NCBI RefSeq assembly: GCF_023278565.1
Contig: NC_064675.1
Span: 6,882,001-6,946,000, forward strand
DNA: 64,000 nucleotides
Direction of reading: 5' to 3'
Source of the DNA: Colletotrichum lupini
Taxonomy: Eukaryota > Ascomycota > Sordariomycetes > Glomerellales > Glomerellaceae
Below, in pieces: positions 46,806-58,924 of the stretch. Numbering within the stretch: the stretch's first letter is position 1; each line of letters begins with the position of its first letter. The position numbers were made by a program, and so were the translations under genes. The notes below the pieces were generated by a model that ran no database searches, was not told the DNA's origin, and saw only the letters and a list, made by a program, of their open reading frames with translations.

Positions 46806-48583
46806 ATGCCGTCCAACACACAATCCGAAGATGCCGCGGAACGGCCCCTCTTGGCAGACCCCCATCATGAGTACGGCGGCACCGATGGGCCTGAACCTCC
46901 GGTCCTCATCGCTGAGGAGCGCGGGGCCGGTACCTTTTCCAAGAACCTCGGCGCCGTCGAGGCGTTTGCCATTGTCATCAGCATGGTCATTGGTAGCGGC
47001 GTGTTCACCTCTCCGGGTTCCATCGACACAAATGTCCCGTCTCCCGGAGCTGCGCTCATAGTTTGGCTTGTTGGTGGTGTCCTGGCGTGGACTGGTGCGA
47101 GTACCATGGCTGAGCTGGGGACGGCGATCCCTGGTGAAGGCGAGTTCAACCCCCTTTGACGAGTCTCTGTGTGGTACGATAGCGCTGACGATGTGAACAG
47201 GCGGTGTCCAGCCCTTCCTGCAGCACATCTATGGCGATGTCTTTGGCTTCCTTGCCGCCTGGACCTGGATCGTGGCCGTCATGCCAGCCACCCTCGCCAT
47301 CCTCAGCATCGTATTCGTCGAGAGTATCTACTCCGCCGGCGGGGTGACCGACCAGGCCGGGGCTCTCCCGCACAAATTGTTCTCGATTCTGATTCTCGTC
47401 GTTATGAACGGCGCCAACTCCATCAGCACCAAGGCGAGCACTCGCTTGAACAACTTGTTTGTCGTGACTAAGTTTACCAGTATCTTTGCCGTGGTGCTTG
47501 CCGGCATCGTCGTCGTCATCCTTCAAGTATCGGACCACGACCGTGATGTTGGCGGACGGGACTGGTTCAATAAGCCCTGGTTCGGGAACCGCAAGACGTC
47601 TTTGCCGGATGGCGGCGAGCTGGACTGGAACAAGGTTGGGACGTGGGATATGCTTGGCTACTACTCTGCTGCGCTCTACGGTGCTCTGTGGGCGTACTCT
47701 GGCTGGGACAAGGTACGTCGTTCGTCCTGGTATCTACTAGTGGGTGCATCTAACATTGTCAAGGCCGTCTACGTCTCTGCTGAGCTTCAGCAGCCGGCAC
47801 GCCAGCTCCCTCTGGCCATCAACACTGCCGTACCGACCATCATTCTATGCTTCATCGCGGCCAATGCAGCCTACTATATCCTTCTCCCCTGGAATGTGGT
47901 TGCCTCGACCGACAGCGTGGCAGTCGTAAGTCATGCCCACCAACCTCCTCAATTTACTCCTTTCCCGTGCTCACAATAGCTAGACCGCCATCAACCGCCT
48001 CCTCGGCCCCGCCTTCGGCATCGTCGCTGCAGTCCTCATCTGCCTCGTTGTTGCCGGCTCCCTCCTCGGCAACTCCTTCGTCGCGGGCCGTATGACCGTC
48101 GCAGCATCAAACTTCAACTGGCTACCCAAGTTCCTCGGCTTCGTAGGCCGTGTGGGATTCAAGTCGGAGGAGAGCTCGCCAGCCGATTCGTCCGCCGATG
48201 CTTCGTCTGGGCCTGCGCACGCGAGATCCGACGCACCACTCAACGCGCTCTTGCTATCGACGATTCTCTCGGCGCTGTACATTCTGTTTGGCAACTTCCG
48301 AGCCCTTTTGACCTTCAACGGTCTAGGCGAGTACACGTTCTTCTTTTTGACAGTCCTTGGTGCCGTCATTTTACGCGTTCGAGAGCCGAAGCTGCGTAGA
48401 CCATACAAGCCATTTGTACTGATCCCCATTGTGTTTGCGGTGGTCAGTGGATTTGTGGTTGTCAGAGGCGCTATCTTTGCTCCTGTGCAGGCGCTCATCT
48501 TGATCGTGCTGTGGATTGTTGGGCTTGGGTTTTACTGGGCTAGGAGGAAGTATTATGCCCATTGCAATAGGGCCGACCACTGA
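46806..48583 (+). CDS. Amino-acid permease (APC superfamily, LAT/MUP1-like)
   Basis: Four exons (46806-47139, 47201-47712, 47764-47925, 47984-48583) encode 535 aa. The first membrane segment carries the APC signature: NLGAVEAFAIVISMVIGSGVFTSPG. Further segments include ALIVWLVGGVLAWTGAS, GFLAAWTWIVAVMPATLAIL, FTSIFAVVLAGIVVVIL, PTIILCFIAANAAYYILLPW, AVLICLVVAGSLLG, YTFFFLTVLGAVILR and LILIVLWIVGLGFYWA, fitting about 12 TM helices. It presumably imports amino acids across the plasma membrane; the substrate cannot be told. Keeping the family text IPxxGG (IPGEGGVQPF) requires a GC-AG first intron (47140-47200). A GT donor at 47134 is possible and removes two residues. The second intron is 51 nt without stops. 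Confidence 0.85.
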
Positions 48584-48772
48584 TTAAGCAACTAGAACGA
48601 TGTGTTTCATCGATGGAGGTGGCACATATCAATAGCTAGCAAATTGGACTTATGTATCTACTTGCGAGAGACACAAGAAAGACACGTGCGATGATTACAT
48701 CTTGGAGACTAGGCTAGATGACACTAGATAGCCCTTATTCGTTTCAATATTCTAGTTTTCCCGAGCTGTTGC

Positions 48773-49895
48773 TTAAAGCTCCTCGCTCGTGGGCTCGTTT
48801 CTGCCAGGATCATCCAAATCAGCAAATAGCTTGACACCCCACTTGGCACCCGGGTTACTCAAGCGGTGCTTCTTATCCTGCTTAGCAATCTCCTTCAACT
48901 CCTCCTCGGTGAACTCGATCTCGAGCGCCTTGCGGTTCGAGATGATGTGCGAGTCCTTTGTGCTCTTGGGAATCACGCTCGTGCCCCGTTGGATACCCCA
49001 CGCCAGCACGGCCTGGAAGACGGAAACGCCCTTCTTGGCGGCGACGTCGACCCAGAACTTGTCCTGGTAGATGGCGGGCAGATCGTCGCTGTACGTCGGG
49101 TTCGTGTTGGCGAGCGGGGAGTAGGCGATGACCTCGATGCCCTTTTCCTTGTGCCAGTCTACGAACTCTTGTTGTTGGAGGTACGGGTGGGTTTCGAACT
49201 CGTGGGCGTAGGGCTTGATCTCCGCCGCCTTCAAGATTGTCTCGACGTCGGCCTTGGCAAAGTTGGAGAGGCCAATGTGGCGGGTTAAGTTTGCTTTGAC
49301 GAAGCCTTCGAGGGTCTTCCAGGTGTCGACGAGCGTGGTTTCGCGGTCGAGGGCGTTGTTGGGGTCGTCGGGGATGAAGGCGACGGGCCAGTGGATCAGA
49401 TAGAGGTCGAGGTAGTCTACGCCCAGGTCCGAGATGGACTTCTTGATGGCGGCTGCGGCGCGGTCGGCGCGGTGGTCGGTGTTCCAGAGCTTGGAGGTGA
49501 CCCAGACATCTTTGCGGGCAACGCCGGAGGAGGCGAGGCCTTTGCCGGTTTGGTCTTCGTTTCCTGGGGTGGGTCGTCAGTTTGCGGGACGATGGATCTC
49601 GATGAAAGTGGTTTGAAGTGAGAGATGCGGATGACTCGTGTGAGTTATTTGACTCGCGTGAGCATGTGAGGAAGGGCATGTGAGTTACGAGATGGAACTT
49701 ACGGTAGATGAGAGCGGCGTCAATATGGTTGTAGCCTACCTCGCCCACGGCAAAGGCAACGGCGTCGGCGACCTTGCTCTTGTCGGACAGCCATGTTCCC
49801 AGGCCCAGAGGAGGGATCTTGTCGAGGCCAGAGAGAGAAGCTTGGGCCAGGCCTGCGCCGGCGGCGGCGGCGACTAGTGTCTTGAGGTACACCAT
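48773..49895 (-). CDS. Aldo/keto reductase with an N-terminal signal-like segment
   Basis: Two exons (49895-49703 and 49563-48773, intron 139 nt) encode 327 aa. It is a TIM-barrel aldo/keto reductase reducing carbonyls with NADPH. The family tetrad is visible: Asp and Tyr in HIDAALIYR, Lys in VWVTSKLWN, His in YLIHWPVAF. Then GLSNFAKADVETIL, HPYLQQQEFVDWHKEKGIEVIAYSPL and VIPKSTKDSHI follow. The unusual feature is the start MVYLKTLVAAAAGAGLAQAS before the family's normal beginning (KIPPLGLGTW). It resembles a signal peptide or membrane anchor, whereas these enzymes are normally cytosolic. The frame continues upstream without ATG, so ATG 49895 is taken. Confidence 0.85.
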
Positions 49896-50340
49896 AGTGA
49901 AGCTATTCAGAAATCTGCTTCCCACTGTGATTTCCAGTCCACAGTATTTGGATGCTGTTCACAGGTTGATGAACAATGGCCGGGACAGCTCAATTCATGA
50001 GAACCGCGGTCTTTTGGCAGAATTTCTCTTTCCCCTCTTCGCTTTGAAATCGCATCATCCCGGTTCCTATCCGCTTAACCAGCCCCCCCGGTCTCTCTTT
50101 TATCAGTGGAGGTGGTTGCCGGCATGACATCATCCATCTCCTCACTTACACCACCCGCGCACCGGGCTCCCATTGACACACGCAACGTCGCAGCCGAAGC
50201 ACGTCAATCCTCAATGATTTGCTATCGGCGATCTCAAAGTTCTGGGATGGGAAAGATCCGGGAGATATATTGTCAATTGGTATCAAGAATTGTGCCATCA
50301 AGAGAAAAAGCTAAGTAACAAGAATGAAGCGTCTAACAAA
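49896..50340. other. Intergenic
   Basis: About 450 bp between the reductase start and the xylanase stop. No gene seen. Confidence 0.5.
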
Positions 50341-51749
50341 TCATATCACCAACCAAAAGAGCCAGCCGATACCGGTGGCTACCAGCGGTGAAATCAGCAG
50401 CACCGCTTCAAAGCGAGGTGTTCCCGAAGAGGAAGGTGACTTGGTCGCTGCCTCCACATTGCTCTTCGCCTTTGATTTTGAGGATGCCCCCGCTCCGCTG
50501 TCGGCATCGGCCTCGGATTCGGTCCCGGCATCGGCATCGGTGGCCCCAATCCCGGCCCCGGCACCAGATGCACTGCTTCCCGACGACAGCACCACTTCCG
50601 CGTCCTGCGCCCCAGCCGCCGGCGCCGGTGCTGCCACCGGAGCTGCTGCTACTGCTGGCCCTCCCAACGCCGCCGCAACAGCCGTATACGCTGGCTTGGG
50701 CTTCATATCCTTATCGAACAAGCACGCGTCCCCGGCCCCCGAAAACGTGGACGGGATCCAGCTGTACTTATCCGTAAACTCCCATACCACGATGCCGACG
50801 CACTTTGCGTTGTCCACGCACGTCTTGACGACGGTGCCGTAGTCTTTGGCCTGCTGCTGTATCGCGGCATCATCGGCAGGCAACTTATCATGCCGTACAT
50901 CCAACTCCGTAAGCGCAACCTCCAGCCCCAGATCCGTGAAGCGCGTCATGACTTTGTTCAGCGTATCCTGCGACGGCGTCTTGCCGACTTGAAAATGCGA
51001 CTGGAACCCGATGCCGTCGATCTTCACGTTTGCGGCTTTGAGATCCTGCACGATCTTGACGGCGCCGTCCGTCTTGTTGGAGTTGAACTCGAGGCTGAAG
51101 TCGTTGTAGTACAGCTTCGCGGCCGGGTCGGCTGCCGCGGCGGCCTTGAAGGAGATGGGGATGAAGTCTGCGCCGAGCGTGCGGGAGAAGACGCTGTCGC
51201 GGAGAGTGCCGTTGTCGGCGAGGGCTTCGTTGACGACGTCCCATGAGTAGCAGGCGCCTTTGTAGTGCGTTACCACGTTGGAGATGTGTGCTTGGATTAC
51301 GGGGGTGAGGTTTTCTGGGGTCCAGGTGCCCGTTGAGACTGTGGTCTTTGGTCAGTATTGAGTTCGAGGTTCGAGGCTTTAAGCTCAAGGACGAGCCTGA
51401 ACGCACCGAATTGTGGAAGTTGAGAGTGCCATGTCAACGCATGACATCTCATCATCTGCTTATTCGCCTGCGCGACGGCCCTCACGGAATCCGGATTCGT
51501 GAACTGGAACTCATTCTGCGTCTTCTCCGTCGCGTCCCATTTCTGGCTGTTCTCCGGCACCACGAGGCCGAACTCGCCCGTCTTGTTCAGGACCGCCATG
51601 TACGCCGCATCGTTGAAGAGGTTCGTGTCCGTCGCCGTGCCGAAGAAGAGCTTCCCTGACTTCACAGCTAACTCGTGAAGGCCTTGAGCCGATACGGAGG
51701 CTGCTCCTCCCCATGCTGAGAGGATAAGCCAGCTTGTGAGTCTCGCCAT
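50341..51749 (-). CDS. GH10 endo-1,4-beta-xylanase with Ser/Ala-rich tail and C-terminal anchor
   Basis: Two exons (51749-51407 and 51338-50341, intron 68 nt) encode 446 aa. Signal peptide: MARLTSWLILSAWGGAASVSA. The GH10 barrel follows with FGTATDTNLF, PENSQKWDATE, CHALTWHSQLPQF, the acid/base WDVVNEA (Glu152), IGFQSHFQVG, the nucleophile TELDVR (Glu259) and WEFTDKYSWIPSTF. It cleaves internal xylan bonds outside the cell. After about residue 345 comes an Ala/Ser/Gly/Asp-rich linker of some 75 residues, then SSSGTPRFEAVLLISPLVAT and a hydrophobic end without basic residues (GWLFWLVI). That is the pattern of a GPI signal, so the enzyme may be fixed to the membrane or wall. There is no cellulose-binding module. 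Confidence 0.9.
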
Positions 51750-52976
51750 CTTTTTCTTTCTTTGAAAATCGCCCGCCTGATGATGGAAGCTCGTGAGGGA
51801 AATGCGTTATGCGCGTAAAAGCGCCAAGCCTGCGATGAGTAGAAGATGGGATGGAAGGAATGAGAGCGCAGAGGGAGAGGCCCAGGGGGGAGAGAAGGGA
51901 AAGATGTCATTCGATGTAACGACTTTCATGCGGGCACAGACTGGCCCATATATCAGTGGGCAAAGAGAGAGTCTGCTTGTCTGCTATACCCTAACTCTCT
52001 TCTTCGTCCTCCAATAGCCCAATTCGCATTACACTTTCAGGAGCTTCCCGCATGATCATGTGGGAAGCGGCAAAGGGCTCTGGATCGGATGTTTGGGTGC
52101 CGTACCGGGATGAGGCCGATGAGATTTCCGCCAGAAGAGGGGTTGGCAACTTGGTGTTGGTTCCGGTTGGAGGGGCCGTTTGGCGGCCTTTGAGGTGCTT
52201 CACTTGGGGTTTCAGAGTCGTCCGAACCGTACTTTCATCATCGGCGGTGGGGGGCCGTTGGGCGCACTTTTTCAAAAAGAGCACTCATCCTAGGTTGGTG
52301 AGAGTCAGGGATGGTCTTGCATGAAGGCACAGCCTAAAGTCAATTAACCCACCTCTTCAACTGGCAACACCCCTAAAGTGAGGCTCCGAGACGAGGCTTA
52401 GTGGCGGGGCAGCAGCGAGAAAATGGTTGTTGGCAAGTTGATGTGTTGTACAAAGAGGGGCACACCGCACGTACGACGCACATACGCACACACGGAGAAC
52501 TCCAGTACAACGTCATTTGTTGTCAGCCTCGACAGGGCTGTTGCTTCTTATGTATTCTTGAAGCTGGGCTTGAGGATGGACTACAAGATGGCTTGTACGT
52601 CCGCGCTTGGAGAATTGGGAGCAAAGCATGTACTCTTCAGATGATTGACTCGGTCGGACTGCCCGAAGGAAAGGTCCGATGCTGAATTGTCAGAGTCAAT
52701 TCACAAAGCTAGTGCCCGCTCGTCTTGAAGGATTTCTCATTTCCTATCGAAAGTCTAATCGCAGATACTGGCACTTCAGGGGCCGAGGGATTGAGTTCTG
52801 ACGCGCTTCTTCACGAAAGTAGAGAGCATGCTACGGAGCTTCATCAATCACTTCTACACGTCTGTATAATCAACTACTAATCTAACATTGAACAGATGTT
52901 CCTGCCATCTGTGAATGTCGCGAGAAAATGCTTCATACCCTCTAATATAGTTTTACACAATTTCTTACACCGTGTC
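51750..52976. other. Intergenic
   Basis: About 1.2 kb between the xylanase start and the HET gene stop. No coding frame with support. Confidence 0.5.
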
Positions 52977-54909
52977 TTACACAATCTCAAAGTACTCGAG
53001 CTCATCCTCATCGGTCGGCCACATCTCACCGCCCATCGCACCAGCAAACACTGTTGGTCCTACTATCGTATACCTTCCGATCTCACCTTTACAAGGCCGC
53101 AATATGAACGGATGATCCATCCCAGCGAGAAGGCAAACGTCATCACCCTCCCGAACGCCAACAACTCCAAATCCAGCCCTCCTGTCAAGTGTGTAGAACA
53201 AACGTCCTAGCCGGAGTTCGACTCGGCACTGGCACCCGCGCCGCGAGTCCCACTTGACGAGTGATGAGACGACTGACATACCTCGTACCGCCTTGTTGGA
53301 AGATGACGATGATGATGTGGATGTTGAAGTTGACGTTGATGACATGGATGTCGACCATTCATGCTTCTTTGGCCCTTGGATGATCCACCACAGCAACTCG
53401 TAGAGACTGCGGCCCATAGCGTCGAGCTTGGGTCCTGCCCAGATGGTGCTCGTAACGCTCCTCATGAAATCGCCGAGTACATCTAAATACGGGCTTTCGC
53501 AGACGTGCGGAAAGGGACGCTTCTCCTCACACTCTTCGTCTTTGTCTGCCATCATCTTGTCATGGTCATGGCATCTTCCCTCAGAGCACTGGCTCTTGGT
53601 AGGAAATTTGTCGCTCACAAAACTCCCTACTTTCCCTACACGTGCCCCTCGAAGAGTAAGTCTCCTCCCGTCGCCAGAGAACGCGAAATACGACTTGGCG
53701 CCGGCAGAAGCTGCGCAAAGACTGGTATAGTAGTACTTATACGACCCCCTCACCTCAGAATCCGTAGTCGCAAAGTCGACTGTCCACGACGGCATGGTCT
53801 CCCACGCAACACCGGCCGTCGTCTTCTTCCGGTTAGAAAAGTACAGTACCCGCAAGCTATCCTCCTCTTCAACCATAAGCCTCGTTGCGTCCCGAAAGAC
53901 CTCTCCGACAGGTTTCCGGTAGTCCACCGTCATTTTGCCGAGCACACCTGGGGACAGTGCCCGTAGCGCAAAGATCTTATCTCGCGGCTCTGAGGCTTGC
54001 ATTGTAAGGACGCGACGAAGTTGGTTCGTTGCTGCGCGGAACGGCCGTGTCGTTGCCATTGCTTGCCATTCGTAGAGGTCCACATGTAGGTCCATGCCCT
54101 GCTGACTTGGTACGCTCTCATCTTTTGGTGCCACTGCGAGGAGACGGGCAAGGCTTGAGAAGACGAAGAGTCGGGAGTCACGGCAGAGGACGGCGGAGTT
54201 CTTGTGGGCGAATTCTTGGAGCGTCCATACCCGTGTCCAGTAGGGTGATAGTCTCAAGTGATGTAGCGTATCATTGTTGCAAACTTTTTCTTGATTAGAG
54301 GTCGATGAGAAAATTTGATGATCAGGATATGTGCGGCATCGTACCTTTCAGAGCCATTCTGGCAGCTAAGCTCTTTAGTCCTTCATTACGCCCGCGATCA
54401 TACCCCAGACGTGGGAACAAGGCCAGAGGCTTCGAACATGCCAGACTGCCCCAAGTTGCCGGTGCATGATCCTCTCCAAGCCAAACGACTACAGTTTTTG
54501 CGCGCTGGTAGATCTCGGCCATCATGGCCACTTGAGCATTGCGTTCATCGTCGGATGTTTGGACGATGCAGATGGCGTCTATCCAGACACTCAAGCTACG
54601 GCGGTTCTTCGATTTTCGCTGAAGGGATCGACGCAACAACCTCAGTGCTGCAGCGCAATTAGGAGTTATTAACAATTGTTTAGTGGATGATCCAGAGGTT
54701 CGTATTGTGAGCGGTTCGCACGGCTCTTCTCCGCCCCAAGTATAAGATAGCGCAACGTATGAGGGCGGGCAGTCCACGTTCGCTTCTACAAGGCAGCAGC
54801 TGAGAGGTTCTTGAAAAGATTCTCTCTTCGCGCTTCTTTGGAGCACTACTAGTCGAATTGATCGTGAGGTAGACAGGTGGTCAAGTTTGAATTGGTCGGA
54901 GATCTCCAT
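52977..54909 (-). CDS. HET-domain (heterokaryon incompatibility) protein
   Basis: Two exons (54909-54345 and 54283-52977, intron 61 nt) encode 623 aa. The HET domain spans about residues 58-210: YVALSYTWGGEEPCEPL, LLITPNCAAALRLLRR, VWIDAICIVQTSDDERNAQVAMMAEIYQ and AKTVVVWLGE, then SPYWTRVWTLQEFA after the junction. HET proteins mediate cell death or recognition after fusion of unlike hyphae. Downstream, ASEPRDKIFALRAL and VDYRKPVGEVFRDATRLM are usual for the family. A Ser/Thr run (STSTSTSTSSSSSS) precedes a C-terminal region with GREGD-type beta strands (VGVREGDDVCLLAGMDHPF). The frame is open above ATG 54909 with hydrophobic text but no ATG, so an upstream exon is possible. Confidence 0.85.
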
Positions 54910-56606
54910 GCTCAAGGAAGGAAGTCCGAAGAGGTCTAACGACCTTGACAATAGTTCATACACAAGTAGCAGAAAAATTACGCTTTTACCAGTTTCATTT
55001 AAGCGAAAGTCGTGATCATCATAGGTAATGAGGGCCGATGTTGAGCCAAGTGAGTAAGCACTAGCAGGGGCAAAGGAGTGGCCGATGCATGATTGTCGGT
55101 AGAATGTACATGATAGGAAGGCAGCCAGGTATGCAATTGGGCTGAGCAAAAGACGTTTTCAGCCGCTATTTCAAGACAGCCAATGTTATGGCGCTCACTC
55201 TCTTCATAGGGTAGCCAGAAATATGGTCAGTTGTCAGCTCCAGCATGTGGTGCTACAGATAACGTGTGTCGTTGGATATGGTAAGAATCTCCAACGATGT
55301 CTTAGTTGCGAAGCCCTGCAGAATTCCGGATAATGCAACACCGCACGAACATCAGTCGCCAGTGACTTGTGATGGAGCGCACGCAGAGATGGCAAGCGAA
55401 ACACTGGCTGAAATGTGGATTGAAGAGCTGGGATAAACCTCACAAGCGAGAGCTCTCGGCCGCTGCCCATAGGGATGGAAAGATTCCTTGGCTGGAAGAC
55501 CAATATGAAAGCCTGCTGAGGTATCAAGGACCTTGCTGAGCGCTGGGCGAGGTAAGCGGGTACGACAAGCAATGTCGCACTACATAAGGGAGACCTGATG
55601 ACGTTCTGAGTGACGATCTTCTCGGCCTAGAGCCGCCGATTGTTGTTCTTTCTTTTCGAGCATTTTGACGGCTCGGGTTCGTGAGTGTAACCGCCCCTTC
55701 AAGCGATGTCTCTACATGGGGGATTTGCACATTTATCTCCTTGCTTCCACCTCGCTCACCAAGCTGAAGGCGTGACCATTGCCAGTGCTACCTGAGAAAC
55801 GACTACAGACGCGGAAAATACGAGCAAACTGGTGAACCGAGCTCATCGGAATCACGACGAGCTTTCTCTAGATGCTTATTTTGTAACGATAATTCAAGAA
55901 ATTAGTATGCTGAGAAACGTAGCTCCAAGGCAATCACACAACATATACTTTCCGAGCCAGGTCATAGCTTCAGGTGGTCAAACCTTGTGTCATAGTCGTC
56001 CGAAATGGATAGAAATTTCCTACGTAACGGCAAGCTTATGATGTGGAAGATCCGGCATGCAAATTCGACTGAAGCTCGACCTATTATTTCATACATGGCT
56101 TCCATCAAATTCCTCTACGGTGTAGGCGAACCGTGTTTGCAAGGAACTTATTCGGTGTCATGCAGATCTCTTTACCTATTATCTAGCATGGTGGCTCCAT
56201 TGCGTTCACAGTCGATTTCTTTTGTCAAATAGGCATTCAGGCTTTGAGGACTTCAACGTCGCGCGTAAGGAATATACCGAAATTAAACACCGTCACAGCT
56301 GATATTGGCGTAGTGAAAGATTGCTCGCGGTCATTGTACACACCGAATGCCGTTCCTGATACAAATGTCGGAGCTAGCGAATATCTGACGCCGACCACTA
56401 GGGGCACCCAATGACGACCAAAGTGGTTGAGTTCGGCAGCTCGGTGTCGAGAGGGGTCGGCCATCGGCACTATGCTTCCGTGTATTGGCCGGGGACTTAG
56501 GAGTGGTTGCCACAACACTTGTACACTTCATGAGATGTACTTAACAAGATGAGTGTACAACTCAAAAAAATCCATGATACTGAATAAGAATCAAAACCAG
56601 TTCAAC
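54910..56606. other. Intergenic
   Basis: About 1.7 kb between divergent genes. Frames on both strands are short and unlike known proteins. Confidence 0.45.
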
Positions 56607-57708
56607 ATGTCAGGACGTATCGATACACACATCCACGCCCTTCCCCCGGCATACCTTGCAGCTGTGAATGCCGCAGGAGGCGACCCTTCCGGGTTTCCAT
56701 CGCCTGAGTGGTCCCTAGATGCCACCGTGAAGCTAATGGATAACATCAGCACATCTATAGGTAAGTTCTATAAATTAGGGGAGACGACTGTATCATTCCT
56801 TCATTCCACTAATGGCATGGCTAGGCATATTATCAGTCTCCGCTCCCGGTGCATCAATCGCGGGAAGTGGTGAAGACGGGCGAAAGCTTGCACGTACCTT
56901 GAATAGCGATCTCGCAGACCGGATCAACAAGTCATCGACAGAGAAACGTCTGGGGTTCTTTGGAGTCTTACCGGACTGGCAAGACGTCGACGGCACAGTA
57001 TCAGAAATCGAGTTTCTTTACCAGCAGCAAAGACTCTGCCATGGTGTAACCGTCTTTACCTCCTATGGGGGCAAGCTCCTCGGTGACCCAGCCTTCAAGC
57101 CCATCTGGGAGAAGCTTCAAGGTCACAAGGTTCTCATCTTCCTCCACCCGACGGGCCTCGACGTGACGCCGAAGCTCATAGCTTCAACTCTCCCGCAGCC
57201 GATCGTCGACTACCCACTCGCAACTACCCGAGCTGCGGTGGACCTCGTCCTGACCGGGACCCTCCACGCCTGTCCTGATGTCGACGTGATTCTCTCGCAC
57301 GCCGGAGGAACTCTTCCATTCCTAGCCACCCGTGTCCTGGGAACACTCAACATCCCAGCTCTCGCAGATGCCGTCGCTGTGGATTACGAGACTGCTCAGG
57401 CGGACTTTGCTCGGTTTTACTACGACACAGCATTGAGCTCCAGCCCGACACAGCTGGGTGGCTTACTCGACTTTGCCGATCCGTCTCACATTCTATTCGG
57501 ATCGGACTTCCCATACTGCCCTGACCCGCTGATTGAGCTCCAGGTTCTCTCATACGAAGGGTTTGTTGCATCTCATCCGAGGGGGTCGTTTCTTGCGCCT
57601 GAGGTTCTGCGAGGCAACTCGATGGCCTTGTTGAAGAAGCACAGTCAGGGGAGCGATCCAAATTGGGACTATGAGGTGAAGAGGATGATGCATGAATCGA
57701 AGATGTGA
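56607..57708 (+). CDS. Amidohydrolase family protein (ACMSD-like decarboxylase)
   Basis: Two exons (56607-56760 and 56825-57708, intron 64 nt) encode 345 aa. It is a metal-dependent TIM-barrel hydrolase/decarboxylase of the aminocarboxymuconate-semialdehyde decarboxylase group. Metal ligands fit RIDTHIHALPP at the N-terminus, LIFLHPTGLD, VILSHAGGTLPF and the aspartate of LFGSDFPYCP. Also typical are RLGFFGVLPDWQD and VTVFTSYGGKLLGDPAFKPI. Members decarboxylate or hydrolyse aromatic acids; the substrate is unknown. Length is normal. An ATG 33 nt earlier (56574) is in frame, but the protein family begins close to SGRIDTH. Cytosolic, no signal peptide. Confidence 0.85.
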
Positions 57709-57856
57709 TGCGAGGCTGTCTTGACTTGTACCTGGATCATGAACTTGACTTACAGGGGTGTGGGCGTGGTCATTATCTTTTGGCATTGTTCTATATCTCA
57801 TCTACTAGCTGCAAATCAATGACAAACTTGGCTTCATAAGGCATGCTGCATCTCAA

Positions 57857-58924
57857 TCATTCCTCGTCGATCCACTCAAAGTGCGACTGCGTCTGTCTGC
57901 AATCAAACTTTGCACGCTCCTCTGGGCTCATATCGGCTCTCAGAGCAGCAGCTTCGGCACTCAAATCATCCATCTCCATATCCGCCACGGCATCAGCAAG
58001 TCCGTCGCCCGCTTCTCCCTCGTGCGCCGCATCCTCATCGTCATCACTGTCGTCCATCTCAAAGTCCTCATCGTCTGCGTCGTCAACGTCCTGAGCAATC
58101 TTTCTCTGTTCTGCCTCGTGTACCCGGCGCCGCCAGCCCTGGAGCGCGACGATGCACTCGTCGTGCTTGAAGTCTGCGAGGTCGCCAGTGCCCCAGCCGT
58201 GGGCGCTGTAGATATCCACCGGCTCCGACGACTTGGCGAGAGCGCTCGGGTCGAGGATCTCAGCGTCGTCGTCCTCGGTCGGCGGCACGGGGAACAGCTG
58301 AACACCTAAGCTTGACACAAGCTGAGAGAAGTAATCTGTAACAGAGTACGACCGTACACACCGCCACGGCTTGTTACGCGGGACCTTTCCAACAGTGTAG
58401 AGGTTCTCCTCGTACGGCGTGAGGATACCTCGGCTGCAGTCTATGATCCACCAGTAAGGCTTCGTGCGCGAACTGGAAGAACGGTACTCTCCATACGTGA
58501 GGCAGACAACATCCGGCGGCAAATCCATCGGAGCGGCTCCCGTGTCGCGCGTGGGAAGGGCAGCGAGCTCATGAAGCCCCGCGTCGCCGCGATCGGACCA
58601 CTGGCTGAAGTGTCCCATGTGACGGAGGTAGCGCACAGCCTTGGTTTGTGGTGCGACGTTCCAGGGGCCCGGACGAGGTCCGTCGTGCATCGGTCTGGCG
58701 TAGGGGAGATGGCGCAGCAGGTCGATAACGACCTCGGAGCGTCGCAGAGCGCGCAGGGCGCCGATATCTAGATCGGCATCTGTCCAGCCTCCTGGCGGTG
58801 GGAAGTCGACGTATGATGATGGAATGTAGGCGAGGCGCGTGAGGGCCGAATAGTATTGAGTAAGGCCAGCGACAACATCGTCACGGTTGTAGGCGCAGTT
58901 GAGAGGGGGTTGATCTGGAGGCAT
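57857..58924 (-). CDS. Conserved fungal protein with acidic C-terminus, unknown function
   Basis: Single-exon frame of 355 aa from ATG 58924 (MPPDQPPLNCAYNRDDVV). I do not recognise a named domain. The text GGWTDADLDIGALRALRRSE, VIDLLRHLPYARP and VCLTYGEYRSSSSRTKPYWW looks like a conserved globular protein. After about residue 230 comes ILDPSALAKSSEPVDIYSAH, then a long acidic stretch (about 285-330, DDADDEDFEMDDSDDDEDAA) that is probably disordered. The frame is open upstream of the ATG with no other start, so a short upstream exon cannot be excluded. No TM segment or signal. It is convergent with the amidohydrolase gene, with 148 bp between stops. Confidence 0.65.
   Translation of the reverse strand: MPPDQPPLNCAYNRDDVVAGLTQYYSALTRLAYIPSSYVDFPPPGGWTDADLDIGALRALRRSEVVIDLLRHLPYARPMHDGPRPGPWNVAPQTKAVRYLRHMGHFSQWSDRGDAGLHELAALPTRDTGAAPMDLPPDVVCLTYGEYRSSSSRTKPYWWIIDCSRGILTPYEENLYTVGKVPRNKPWRCVRSYSVTDYFSQLVSSLGVQLFPVPPTEDDDAEILDPSALAKSSEPVDIYSAHGWGTGDLADFKHDECIVALQGWRRRVHEAEQRKIAQDVDDADDEDFEMDDSDDDEDAAHEGEAGDGLADAVADMEMDDLSAEAAALRADMSPEERAKFDCRQTQSHFEWIDEE

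Noticed and set aside
46537..47061. Longer alternative frame over the permease first exon
   Set aside because: The frame starting at ATG 46806 carries the APC signature and splices in frame. The alternative is a shadow.
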